Below are positions 15,064-23,310 of a DNA stretch of 32,139 nt, in pieces. The notes under the pieces were generated by a model that saw only the letters and a program-made list of their open reading frames with translations, was not told where the DNA came from and did no database searches. The stretch is from Alphaproteobacteria bacterium (GTDB lineage: Bacteria; Pseudomonadota; Alphaproteobacteria; UBA9219): positions 1-32,139 of the forward strand of contig WREW01000013.1 in assembly GCA_009779135.1 (NCBI GenBank), in the 5' to 3' direction. The translations under genes were made by a program, and so were the position numbers. How positions within the stretch are numbered: the stretch's first letter is position 1; each line of letters starts with the position of its first letter.

Positions 15064-18000
15064 ATGGCTTTACCGAAACTTCGGTATTTTTCTGTTTCTG
15101 GGACTGCTTCTGGCGGTGAATTATGCCAGAGCAACGGAAAAAGAGTCCGAAGCGGGGCCTGAAGGAGAATACTTAATCCTTGAACCTTCAATCCAAAAGC
15201 ACAGGATGGAAGAGTATCTCTATGCGTGGTCGGAACATGACAGGATTTTCATTCCCATCCTGCAGCTTTCCCAGCTTGTAGGCTTTAAGCTTGAGGAAAA
15301 AGAAAAGCTCCAAGGCTATTTTCTATCGGAACAGCGGAAGTTTGAAATTGATTTCAAAAAAATGACGGCCCTTGCGGCGGACGGCAAAAGCTTTAGCTTT
15401 ACCCGCAAAGACGTCATCGAACAGGACGGCCATGTTTATTTCACGCCGGAGTTTTATGCGCAGCTTCTTCCCATCAAAATCACCGTTAATTCCATAGATC
15501 TGGTTTTGTTTGTCGAAGCGGAAGAAAAACTGCCCCCCACCATCCGCCTTGAAAAGGAAAAACGGCAGAGGAAAGGAACCGTAGATCGCCAAAAAGATTC
15601 ATTTAGGGATTATGAGTTTGACAACCGCTGGTTCACAAAGCCCGTTGTGGATTTGCGCTATGCCAAAGGTTTCGGCAAAACGAATATAGGCCGTTCGAAT
15701 GAAACGACAAGCAACTTTGACAGTTATGCTGTGAATGTCGGCATGCTTGCGGCGGCGCTGGACACCCAGCTTTATGTGTTCGGCAACACGATGATTAATG
15801 ACGCCGCGCCCCGCATGAGGCTGACCATGGGCCGCACATTTTTGGAGGAGCCGAAAAACCCTCTTAATCTGACGCAGTTTGCCATCGGCGACATTCGCGG
15901 ATTTGGAACGACCTTTTTTACGCAAACCGGCAGCGGCCGAGGCTTTTACGCAAGTTCGTTCAAAGACCTTGTCATGGCGGCGGACAAAACCATCGATATT
16001 ACAGGCCCCCTTGCCACCGGCTGGGAGGTTGAGCTTTACGATCACGGCGCACTTATCGGCTTCCGCCAGACGTCAACAACAGGCAGGTATGAGTTTTTGA
16101 GCGTGCCCGTTTCCTTCGGTCAAAACACGTTCAGCCTCGTTTTCTACGGCCCCTATGGCGAGACCTATACGGAAGACCGCCAGTATTACGCCGGCACATC
16201 CCCTGTAAAAACCGGCGAGTTCGGCTACCAGACCAATCTCTACCAGCAAGATCGTTATTTGATTGAAGATAATGAACCCTTGGTTTCAAACACGAACATC
16301 CCCGTCTTTAACGCAACAGGCTATTACGGCATTACGGATAATATTTCCGCTATTTTCGGCTATGAATCCACGCCTGATGCGGAAAATAATCGTGTGAACA
16401 GACAATTTGCGACAGTAGGCTCCCAGTTCGTTTTCTCCGGCGCGTCGCTTCAGTATAATTTTCTCTATGATCTGGAATCCGGCAAAACCGGCCATAATTT
16501 CGAAGCGCAGGGCGATGTCCGTATAGGCGATCTTTTTGCCCGCTATGTCATGTATAATGATCTGCGCGCGCCTTCATCCTATCGCGGCGAATATTTGACG
16601 TCTTTTTTTGAAGGCCGATTTTCCAGCAATCTCCCTTGGGTCAACATGCCTTATTATGTCAGCTATCAGCATGGAAAGCTGGAATCAGGGGACAGCACGG
16701 ATTCTGTAACAGCAAGACTTTCTTCGACCGTCTGGCAGAACTACCACTTCACGCTTGAAAACCGCTATGAACGCCTGCTGTGGAACGAAACCAACGACGT
16801 TTCCGTCCTGTTTCAAACCCAGTTCGGCCGGCTCGGCACGCGCGGAAAAATCAGATACCGCACTTTGCCGGAGTCAGAGCTGAACAATATAGGGCTAAGA
16901 GCAGACTATCGCTGGGACAGGCACACCTATTTTACGGCCACATGGGACTGGGATTTTGTGAAAAACCAGCGCGACGTGAATCGCTTTTCCGTCAGCGGCG
17001 CTAGGATTTTCCCGTTCGGCGGTCTGACGCTGCAAGCTGCCGCAGACACGAACAGGAATATTTCGGTTGTTTTGGGCTATAATATAGGCTTCGGCCACAC
17101 CGAAAAAGGCCTCTTCGCTGACGCCACGAATATGCTGAGCGAGCGCGCAACCATCTCAGCCTTTGTCGAAGATGAACACGGCAATCCCATCCCTGACGTT
17201 ATGGTTATGGTCAATGGCGCGCACACAAAAGCCGTGACGGACGAACGTGGCGAAGCGATTATCACGGACATAGAGCCTTACCAGAAATCCATCGTCACCA
17301 TAGATAAGGAAACAGTCGGCGATGTCGTGCTGCAGCCTGTTTTGGATGAACAAAAACTGGTGCTTCGCCCGGGTGTCGTGACGGAAGTGCGTATCCCCTT
17401 TGTTCATAAAGGCGCTATTGAAGGACAGCTTACCCAAAATATAGAAAAACCCCGCCTTATGGGCTACACGGTCAAGGCCCAGAATAAGGATGGCGACACA
17501 ATCTTGGAAACCCATACAGACGCGGATGGATTATTTATTTTGGACTCGCTTGATTTCGGCACCTATGACCTGAAAATTACCAGAGGGATGCAGGAAGTAA
17601 AAACGGTAGAAAATATCGTCCTCGATGATTTCGTCCACAGCGTGAACCCCTCGATTGAGATCCCATCCAAGTTTGCCTTCCGCTCTTATCTTAACCCCGA
17701 GGAGGGCGAGGACAGCGAAGAGAATATTGCCATAGCCTCCGCAGAAGAGCCGCAGGACGAACTAAAATCCGCCGCTGTTGCCACCCCTTATTTTAACCCC
17801 GAGGAAACCGACACGCCGCCCAAAGATGAAACTGTCCTGACCGCCATGGAAGAGCCGCAGGATGAGCCGGAAGTGGAAAGCAATATTGTGCTGACAGCTG
17901 AAAACGTAGCCGCGCTGAAAGAAGTGCCCATCATAGACCTGCGTAAAAAACTTAAAACAACCATCATCGTCCCCGTAACCGTGGAAAAAGAAGAGGGGGG

Positions 18001-18127
18001 TACCGAGGAGCTTGAAGTCACCCTCATCATCCCCTTGCCGACCGAAGCAGAAATAAACACTGCGCGGAAGTCGCCTTCCGCGCAGTGGCATCAAGATCAA
18101 AGCCGTAGGCTTAGTTACAGATATTAG
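15017..18127 (+). CDS. Outer-membrane usher-like protein with C-terminal extension
   Basis: The 1036-residue outer-membrane protein has a late signal peptide (KRFSKWLYRN, then FGIFLFLGLLLAVNYARA). Residues about 48-175 form an N-terminal domain that I cannot match to the FimD-type usher N domain. Beta-barrel sequence runs from about 207 to 705, interrupted by an usher middle/plug domain near 327-395 (WEVELYDHGALIG, GRYEFLSVPVSFGQN, LVFYGPYGE). Two Ig-like, carboxypeptidase-regulatory-type units follow (ISAFVEDEHGNPIPDVMV near 713; GAIEGQL near 798). An acidic segment has a roughly 34-residue imperfect repeat (890-960), then a last segment to 1036. Its expected role is the pore that assembles and secretes fibre subunits. 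The start is uncertain: ATG 15017 overlaps the chaperone by 47 bases and has a poor ribosome site; a later non-ATG start (CTG 15041, GGAG upstream) would keep the signal peptide. Confidence 0.8.
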   Translation: MVAQEKQLLRRKRFSKWLYRNFGIFLFLGLLLAVNYARATEKESEAGPEGEYLILEPSIQKHRMEEYLYAWSEHDRIFIPILQLSQLVGFKLEEKEKLQGYFLSEQRKFEIDFKKMTALAADGKSFSFTRKDVIEQDGHVYFTPEFYAQLLPIKITVNSIDLVLFVEAEEKLPPTIRLEKEKRQRKGTVDRQKDSFRDYEFDNRWFTKPVVDLRYAKGFGKTNIGRSNETTSNFDSYAVNVGMLAAALDTQLYVFGNTMINDAAPRMRLTMGRTFLEEPKNPLNLTQFAIGDIRGFGTTFFTQTGSGRGFYASSFKDLVMAADKTIDITGPLATGWEVELYDHGALIGFRQTSTTGRYEFLSVPVSFGQNTFSLVFYGPYGETYTEDRQYYAGTSPVKTGEFGYQTNLYQQDRYLIEDNEPLVSNTNIPVFNATGYYGITDNISAIFGYESTPDAENNRVNRQFATVGSQFVFSGASLQYNFLYDLESGKTGHNFEAQGDVRIGDLFARYVMYNDLRAPSSYRGEYLTSFFEGRFSSNLPWVNMPYYVSYQHGKLESGDSTDSVTARLSSTVWQNYHFTLENRYERLLWNETNDVSVLFQTQFGRLGTRGKIRYRTLPESELNNIGLRADYRWDRHTYFTATWDWDFVKNQRDVNRFSVSGARIFPFGGLTLQAAADTNRNISVVLGYNIGFGHTEKGLFADATNMLSERATISAFVEDEHGNPIPDVMVMVNGAHTKAVTDERGEAIITDIEPYQKSIVTIDKETVGDVVLQPVLDEQKLVLRPGVVTEVRIPFVHKGAIEGQLTQNIEKPRLMGYTVKAQNKDGDTILETHTDADGLFILDSLDFGTYDLKITRGMQEVKTVENIVLDDFVHSVNPSIEIPSKFAFRSYLNPEEGEDSEENIAIASAEEPQDELKSAAVATPYFNPEETDTPPKDETVLTAMEEPQDEPEVESNIVLTAENVAALKEVPIIDLRKKLKTTIIVPVTVEKEEGGTEELEVTLIIPLPTEAEINTARKSPSAQWHQDQSRRLSYRY
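18058..18087 (-). terminator. Rho-independent terminator for the DUF4402 pilin-like gene
   Basis: A perfect 13-bp stem (CACTGCGCGGAAG / CTTCCGCGCAGTG) has a 4-base loop. Read on the minus strand, it is followed by TTTATTT and lies 36 bases beyond the pilin-like stop. On the plus strand it sits inside the 3' coding end of the usher, with no T-run. Confidence 0.75.
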
Positions 18128-18639
18128 GTACCATAGACAACAGCCACAGTGTAGGTGCCGCTATAGGCCCCCACTTCCTGACTGTTGTTGATGTTCAGCT
18201 GAGCGCCGACCTTAAATGTGGCTTCACCTATACCACTAAGTGCCGGTGTAGCGCCTGCATCATGGTTAAAGGCCGTGGCCGTCATGGTTTCTGTGGGGCC
18301 TTGCAGGGTGACAGCCGAAGACGGCAGTGTTATGACAATAGACGCAAGGTTCGTTCCGACAACTTTGAACTCACCAGGTACCTGTGTACCAGCATAGTGG
18401 CGTGCAACCGCCGTACCGGTAATAACGCCGGCAGGACTCATGATGATTGTTCCGGCAGCGACATCTGTTGTAATTTTACCAAAGTCCATTTGGGTTTCTT
18501 CGGTCAATGTCAGCGTAGCCACGATCTCAGCTTTGACAACGGCATCATCTACGATTTCAGCGCGCAGAGCTGTCGAAGAAGCTGACAGGGCAAAAGCTGA
18601 CACAGCAGCTAATCCCAGTATTTTGCTCATATTAGACAT
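18124..18639 (-). CDS. DUF4402 pilin-like secreted protein (single domain)
   Basis: The 171-residue exported protein has a signal peptide MSNMSKILGLAAVSAFALS..ALRA. The mature part has DUF4402 features: a first strand ATLTLTEETQMDFGKI, then an all-beta domain ending in GTYTVAVVYGT, a pattern like the last strand of fimbrial subunits with a penultimate aromatic. DUF4402 proteins are small beta-rich secreted proteins of unknown function; next to a chaperone and usher it is inferred to be the main fibre subunit. It has no Cys. The ATG at 18639 has AAAGGA 8 bases upstream and starts the signal peptide, so the longer reading was rejected. It is convergent with the usher, the stops overlapping by 4 bases, and ends at the terminator within the usher gene. 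Confidence 0.82.
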   Translation of the reverse strand: MSNMSKILGLAAVSAFALSASSTALRAEIVDDAVVKAEIVATLTLTEETQMDFGKITTDVAAGTIIMSPAGVITGTAVARHYAGTQVPGEFKVVGTNLASIVITLPSSAVTLQGPTETMTATAFNHDAGATPALSGIGEATFKVGAQLNINNSQEVGAYSGTYTVAVVYGT

Positions 18640-18818
18640 GTTGTATTCCTTTCTAGAAGGGGGTCTTATCAGTGCACACAACCACAAAGTGAATTGCGAA
18701 TCACTGAACACCCCGACAGATTAAGGGAGAAAGGTTAATACATCGCTAAGTATGCGAAACTTTTATATTTTGTTTGGTTAAGAGAATATTAATACTCTTG
18801 TATATAATAAATCGCCCG
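18640..18818 (-). promoter_or_regulatory. AT-rich leader between the two DUF4402 genes
   Basis: This 179-base gap has no gene. It is clearly more AT-rich than its surroundings near 18760-18820, as expected for a promoter of the downstream pilin-like gene, but I could not pick one -35/-10 pair with confidence. It also holds a 16-base near-palindrome GTGAATTGCGAATCAC (18689-18704) and an AT-rich partial inverted repeat near 18780-18800. Confidence 0.4.
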
Positions 18819-19739
18819 CTAATAATTTACCGCGATCACATAATGCCCCAGATAATGCCCTGCGGGCTGGTTTGCGCTAACGACAAGATCACCCCCCACA
18901 TTGATGTCCAGATAGCCGTTGGAAGCAATAACGGGATTAGAGGTGGAAGGGTATCTGGTCAGATTTTCCGCCATCATGGTAGCGCCGCCATCAGAATGAT
19001 AAATCGTTACGGTAGCGGGAAGAGATATAGTTATAGCCGAATTGGCAATACCCGTAACCCTGAATTGCCCCTGACCGGATGTGCCATTGTCCAGATTGAC
19101 CGAGCCATCGACAAGGGTGCGCAAGCCCGTAGCAGGATTGATCCTGACACGCCCCCCCATACCGGCCACAAGCTGCATTCTTCCGAAATCCAAGGGGGAA
19201 AGCTCTTCCGCACTCAGACGCGGCAGAATGATAAGGCTGATGGGAATATTGAGCGAAGCCGTCAAATTGCCGCGTTTGATATTCAGCCCGACAAAGCCGC
19301 TATATGTCCCCGGAAGGAGTCCGGAAGTAATAGTTGCCGTCCCGCCGATAGAGTTTTCAAGCTGCGCGATACCCCCCACGGGGTTCGGGGTCTCTTTGGC
19401 GTTAAATAAAGCAATATTTGTGATGTTAAGGGTTCCGCCGTTCGACCCCTGCAGCGTAACCGAAGTGTTGGCAAGCGTATATTGTATCTGCCCGTTGGTG
19501 ACGTTTGTTGTGACGAGTATGATCCCGCAAGAACCGACAACAAAGGGCTGTACGGACGAATTGGATTGCCCCGTGGTAGAAATCGTCACCGTAGCCGAAG
19601 CGCCAGTTCCCGTATAGATAAAGGTACCAAAATTAAGCGGCTGCAAAACCTCGGCATTCATATAATTCTGCGCCTGAGCCTCCGCAGGCGAAAAAATCAG
19701 GACAAGGAGCGCGCCTATAAAAAGCAACCAACGCCGCAT
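18819..19739 (-). CDS. DUF4402 secreted protein with two tandem domains
   Basis: The 306-residue exported protein has signal peptide MRRWLLFIGALLVLIFSPAEAQA. It contains two DUF4402-like units: the first starts near VLQPLNFGTF and runs to about residue 165 (GTYSGFVGLNIKR); the second starts at ELSPLDFGRM and ends at YVIAVNY. The repeated LxPLxFGxx opening and the Gly/aromatic-rich last strand show the duplication. It has only one Cys in the mature part. Inferred role: a two-domain fibre component, possibly tip or adaptor, made with the single-domain protein encoded 179 bases downstream. The start has GGGGAG just upstream (spacing short). Two-domain proteins at the tip are known in classical pili, but nothing here shows ligand binding. 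Confidence 0.78.
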   Translation of the reverse strand: MRRWLLFIGALLVLIFSPAEAQAQNYMNAEVLQPLNFGTFIYTGTGASATVTISTTGQSNSSVQPFVVGSCGIILVTTNVTNGQIQYTLANTSVTLQGSNGGTLNITNIALFNAKETPNPVGGIAQLENSIGGTATITSGLLPGTYSGFVGLNIKRGNLTASLNIPISLIILPRLSAEELSPLDFGRMQLVAGMGGRVRINPATGLRTLVDGSVNLDNGTSGQGQFRVTGIANSAITISLPATVTIYHSDGGATMMAENLTRYPSTSNPVIASNGYLDINVGGDLVVSANQPAGHYLGHYVIAVNY

Positions 19740-19814
19740 CCACTCCCCCTTGCCGTTAACACACGCCCGTAAACAATCTTACCCCGTTTACGAGAACATG
19801 CAACCCCCCCCACC

Positions 19815-19919
19815 TTGTCATTGCGAGGAAAGCCGCCGCAGGCGGCTTGACGCGGCAATCTCGTTCCCGATATCGCCGAGATTGTCACGTCAGCCCTTAC
19901 GGCCTTCCTCGCAATGACA
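19815..19919. repeat. Type B intergenic repeat, copy 3
   Basis: The ends are TTGTCATTGCGAGGAAAGCCG and GGCCTTCCTCGCAATGACA. The left hairpin is AGCCGCC-GCA-GGCGGCT, the central stem pairs GGCAATCTC with GAGATTG, and the right arm contains CCCTTACGG. A C-rich tract precedes it. With the next repeat it fills the 242-base gap between the two-domain DUF4402 gene and the endonuclease gene. Confidence 0.82.
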
Positions 19920-19930
19920 TGTTTTTTTAA

Positions 19931-19970
19931 GCCCTCCCCCCCTCGCGGGGGAGGGTTGGGAGGGGAGGGA
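19931..19970. repeat. GC-rich palindrome (type C repeat), copy 2
   Basis: CCCTCCCCC and GGGGGAGGG arms flank CCTCGCG, followed by a second G-rich part (TTGGGAGGGGAGGGAG). It resembles 12001-12041 and again lies directly beside a type B copy. It ends 11 bases before the endonuclease stop and could help end that transcript. Confidence 0.6.
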
Positions 19971-19981
19971 GCCCGCCGCCT

Positions 19982-20875
19982 TCAGCCCTTCCAGAGGGTG
20001 AGGTCAATAGATTGTGCTATCCTCTTATAAACGCGCTTTCTTTTTGAAGCTTTGGGATCAAGCTTATAAACACCAATAAACCTGTATGCTTTGCGCCCTA
20101 ATATATCCGTGCTTTTAGCAAAAGTAATGCGCGGCCGCATTCTACTTGTTTTATCGAGGCTGAGCATCTTTTCCGGATCGTCATTTTTTTCAAAGATATT
20201 CTCCCAATCTTCTGACAATGTATTGACCCATCCTCTTGCCACAGATCGAGGTTTCCCATCAGCATCAGCAACCGCGAGTTTCGGACACCATAACTGGCAT
20301 CCTTGCCCGATATAAAAATAAGCTTGTTGCATGCGCTTGGGATTTCTTCCAAAACAGCGACATATGTCCACAATTTTTCCAAATGCAAGCCTGTCCTTAA
20401 TATGGATACACCCTTTTTTTAGAGCGACCTTATAAGGATCTTCATCGAAGTTCCAAGCAGGCGGATTTTTTCGCTGGATTTTATTTTTGATGGCCTTTAC
20501 GACATCATTAATTTTCTTCTCGATATGTTCTATACCCTTATAAGCTTCTATTCTGTAAAGTTTAAAATCCTTGGTTTCATCATAAACCGAAAGCATTTCT
20601 TCCATCGTAAGCGTGCGGTCTAAATCTTTCTCCGCGTTTTTAGTGTGATGAAACTCATCACATTCAACACCGATGCCAAGCTGCGGAAAATATAAATCCA
20701 CAAGGGCGTATTTTCCATCTGATCTTTTTATGAATTGCTGTGTGACAGGCTGAATATCGCTTCGATCAAGTTTGTGCCAAATCGCGTTCAGAATATAATT
20801 CTCATAGTCTTTCCGCTTCGTGCGAGAAAATGTCCTAACCAAATATTCACGCTTCGCATCATCGACTTTCGCCAT
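19982..20875 (-). CDS. Probable modified-cytosine-dependent endonuclease, PvuRts1I/AbaSI-like
   Basis: The 297-residue protein is the usual length for PvuRts1I-type enzymes, which cut DNA containing 5-hydroxymethyl- or glucosylhydroxymethylcytosine. The N-terminal half looks like their Vsr/PD-(D/E)XK-like nuclease: YENYILNAIWHKL (24-36), PVTQQFIKRSDGKYALVDLYFPQ (43-65, Asp60), and GIGVECDEFHH (67-77) with acidic and His residues suited to metal-dependent cleavage. The C-terminal half (about 150-297), with AYRFIGVYKLD near the end, fits the SRA-like base-flipping reader. Recognition is from memory of the family, without a search. It starts 13 bases after the rpoD stop with a strong GAGGGG ribosome site, so it is likely transcribed with dnaG-rpoD. 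Its base composition is visibly more AT-rich than its neighbours, suggesting transfer. Likely role: defence against phages with modified cytosines. Confidence 0.72.
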   Translation of the reverse strand: MAKVDDAKREYLVRTFSRTKRKDYENYILNAIWHKLDRSDIQPVTQQFIKRSDGKYALVDLYFPQLGIGVECDEFHHTKNAEKDLDRTLTMEEMLSVYDETKDFKLYRIEAYKGIEHIEKKINDVVKAIKNKIQRKNPPAWNFDEDPYKVALKKGCIHIKDRLAFGKIVDICRCFGRNPKRMQQAYFYIGQGCQLWCPKLAVADADGKPRSVARGWVNTLSEDWENIFEKNDDPEKMLSLDKTSRMRPRITFAKSTDILGRKAYRFIGVYKLDPKASKRKRVYKRIAQSIDLTLWKG

Positions 20876-20888
20876 TATAACGCCCCTC

Positions 20889-23285
20889 TTACGTATCCAA
20901 AAAGCTCCTTAGCTTGCGCGAGCGGGAAGGGTGCTTGAGTTTGCGCAATGCCTTGGCTTCGATCTGGCGGATGCGTTCGCGCGTGACGTTGAATTGCTGG
21001 CCGACTTCCTCAAGCGTGTGGTCTGTGTTCATACCGATGCCAAAGCGCATGCGCAAAACACGCTCCTCGCGCGCGGTGAGGGTGGCTAAAACGCGCGTGG
21101 TGGTTTCGCGCAGATTGCCCAAAATCGCCGAATCCAAAGGCTGCACCGCGTTCTTATCCTCGATAAAATCGCCAAGATGCGAGTCTTCCTCGTCACCGAT
21201 GGGCGTTTCAAGACTGATAGGCTCCTTGGCGATTTTAAGAACCTTGCGCACTTTTTCGAGCGGCATATGAAGTTTTTCGGCAAGCTCCTCAGGCGTGGGC
21301 TCGCGTCCGATTTCATGAAGCATCTGGCGGCTTGTGCGCACAAGCTTGTTGATGGTTTCAATCATGTGAACAGGAATGCGGATCGTCCGCGCTTGGTCAG
21401 CGATGGAGCGCGTGATCGCCTGCCTGATCCACCAAGTGGCATAAGTTGAAAACTTGTAGCCGCGCCGATATTCGAACTTTTCAACGGCTTTCATCAGGCC
21501 GATATTGCCCTCTTGAATAAGATCAAGGAACTGCAAACCGCGATTGGTATATTTTTTGGCGATCGAGATCACAAGACGCAGGTTCGCCTCAACCATTTCC
21601 TTCTTGGCGCGGCTTGATTCACGTTCGCCCTTTTGAACGGTCGTAACAATGCGTTTGAAGCTTTCGAGCGGCAAGCCCGCCTCATCACAGATAGCCGAGA
21701 TTTCCCCGCGCAACCGTTCAACCTCACCCTCGTGACGCTCAACAAACTTAGTCCATGCCTTGACATTGGCGGGCGCGGTTTTGACGGGTTCATCCTCCTG
21801 CATGGACATGGCGCCGGTGTCCGTGCCGTCTTTCTTTCCGCCGCTTTTCTTTTTCTTGGGCGCATCCTGCTTTTTGGGATTAAAAACGGATGCCAGCCAG
21901 TTTGAATCCAGCTCGTGATGCGCATAGCGCGCAAGAAAATCCTCGCGTTTGACACCGCAATCCATGGCAAGGCGCAAAATGCGCCCCTCAATGCCGAGCA
22001 AACGCCGGTTCAGCGTGTAAAGCTGCTGGACAAGCTGCTCAAGACGATGGTTGTTCAGTCGCACCGTGCGCACCAGCGCAACAAGCTCGGCCTTGATGGC
22101 GTCGTATTTTTTGTTGGACTGTGCCGACATCTCCTCGCCACGCGCAAGTGCGGCATGACGCTGCGTCTGAAGGCGTGAGAGTTTGTTATAGGTGGATGAA
22201 ATCTTGTCAAACACCTCCATCACTTGGGGACGCAGTTTTTCCTCAAGCATGGAAAGAGAAAGATTTTCCTCATCATGATCGAGATCATAATCGGACTCTT
22301 CCTCATCCTCTTCACCCTCGAGCATCGAGGATTCTTCAGTTTCTTCCGGACTTGCCTGCGCGGCAAGAAGATCTTCCTGACCATCAATCGCGCCGCCATA
22401 GGTGGCCTCAAGATCAATCACATCGCGCAGCAGCATCTTGCCTTCAACCAAAGCATCATGCCAGCCGAGCAGGGCATAAATGGTCAAAGGCGATTCACAA
22501 ATGCTGCTAATCATCATCTCGCGGCCGGCTTCGATGCGCTTGGCGATGGCGATTTCGCCCTCGCGGCTTAAAAGCTCAACCGTGCCCATTTCGCGCAAAT
22601 AAAGGCGCACAGGATCATCCGTGCGACCGGCCTCGGCGCTGACATTACCTTTGACCTCTTCCTCGCCCTCAAGCGGTTCTTGTTCCTCATTCGAAGGGGG
22701 CGGTTCGTCATCTTCGCTGTCAACGACATTGATTCCCATGTCGGACAGCAACGCCATCGTATCTTCAATAACGTCCGAATTGATTTTATCCTGCGGCAAA
22801 ACGGCGTTGATTTCATCAACCGTGACATAGCCGCGCTCCTTGCCGCGCGCGATCATGCGCTTGACGGCATCGGGGCCGGTTTCGATGACGGGAGATTCAA
22901 CGGCGGAATCTTCTTGCAAAACCTCATCGGAATCTTTGGACGGCGCGGGCCGCGCCGCTTCTTTAGCGTCCGGCTTGGCGCTCTTTTTTTCCTCAGGTTT
23001 GGGCGCTTTGGTTTTAAGAGGCTTTTCCTTGACCACTTTAAGCGGCTTGGTTTCCTTGACAGGCGCTTTAACGGGCGCTTTGGGCTTGCTTTTCTTTTCA
23101 AGCGCAGGTTTTTTGGCCGGAGGCTTGGCAAGCTTGGCTTTCATCGCAAGCGCCTTGAGACGCGCAAGAGGTTTCAGCGCTGCGGGCTTGCTTAAAGTTT
23201 TTGCGGCAATTTTTGTTTTTGCCGCCGCGCTTTTAGGAGCGGGCTTTTTCGCTCTAACGGGTGCCTTGGATGTTTTCTTGGCCAT
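20889..23285 (-). CDS. rpoD: RNA polymerase sigma-70 factor RpoD with long basic N-terminal tail
   Basis: This is the primary sigma factor, 798 residues, longer than the usual alphaproteobacterial RpoD of about 650-690. Residues 1 to about 115 are Lys/Ala/Pro-rich and resemble a histone H1-like tail. Region 1.1 starts near 137 ([27 protein letters not shown]). Region 1.2 has [11 protein letters not shown]; an acidic non-conserved region follows; region 2 has [33 protein letters not shown] and [14 protein letters not shown]; region 4 has LRMRFGIG and the helix-turn-helix [23 protein letters not shown]. The ATG at 23285 was chosen: its MAKKTSK start is natural, and the longer reading runs into the dnaG 3' end. 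It starts 25 bases after the dnaG stop, and an endonuclease gene follows closely. Confidence 0.96.
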   Translation of the reverse strand: MAKKTSKAPVRAKKPAPKSAAAKTKIAAKTLSKPAALKPLARLKALAMKAKLAKPPAKKPALEKKSKPKAPVKAPVKETKPLKVVKEKPLKTKAPKPEEKKSAKPDAKEAARPAPSKDSDEVLQEDSAVESPVIETGPDAVKRMIARGKERGYVTVDEINAVLPQDKINSDVIEDTMALLSDMGINVVDSEDDEPPPSNEEQEPLEGEEEVKGNVSAEAGRTDDPVRLYLREMGTVELLSREGEIAIAKRIEAGREMMISSICESPLTIYALLGWHDALVEGKMLLRDVIDLEATYGGAIDGQEDLLAAQASPEETEESSMLEGEEDEEESDYDLDHDEENLSLSMLEEKLRPQVMEVFDKISSTYNKLSRLQTQRHAALARGEEMSAQSNKKYDAIKAELVALVRTVRLNNHRLEQLVQQLYTLNRRLLGIEGRILRLAMDCGVKREDFLARYAHHELDSNWLASVFNPKKQDAPKKKKSGGKKDGTDTGAMSMQEDEPVKTAPANVKAWTKFVERHEGEVERLRGEISAICDEAGLPLESFKRIVTTVQKGERESSRAKKEMVEANLRLVISIAKKYTNRGLQFLDLIQEGNIGLMKAVEKFEYRRGYKFSTYATWWIRQAITRSIADQARTIRIPVHMIETINKLVRTSRQMLHEIGREPTPEELAEKLHMPLEKVRKVLKIAKEPISLETPIGDEEDSHLGDFIEDKNAVQPLDSAILGNLRETTTRVLATLTAREERVLRMRFGIGMNTDHTLEEVGQQFNVTRERIRQIEAKALRKLKHPSRSRKLRSFLDT

Positions 23286-23310
23286 GATTGTCTCTCGTTT
23301 ATAAAACCTT

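Noticed and set aside
18640-18711. Longer N-terminus for the single-domain DUF4402 protein (start at 18711)
   Set aside because: It would place 24 residues before a normal signal peptide and read through a good ribosome site.
22680-23304. Phe/Gly/Arg-rich or Ala/Leu-rich plus-strand frames opposite the rpoD N-terminus
   Set aside because: They are the mirror of the low-complexity Lys/Ala/Pro tail; the bias comes from the codons of rpoD itself.
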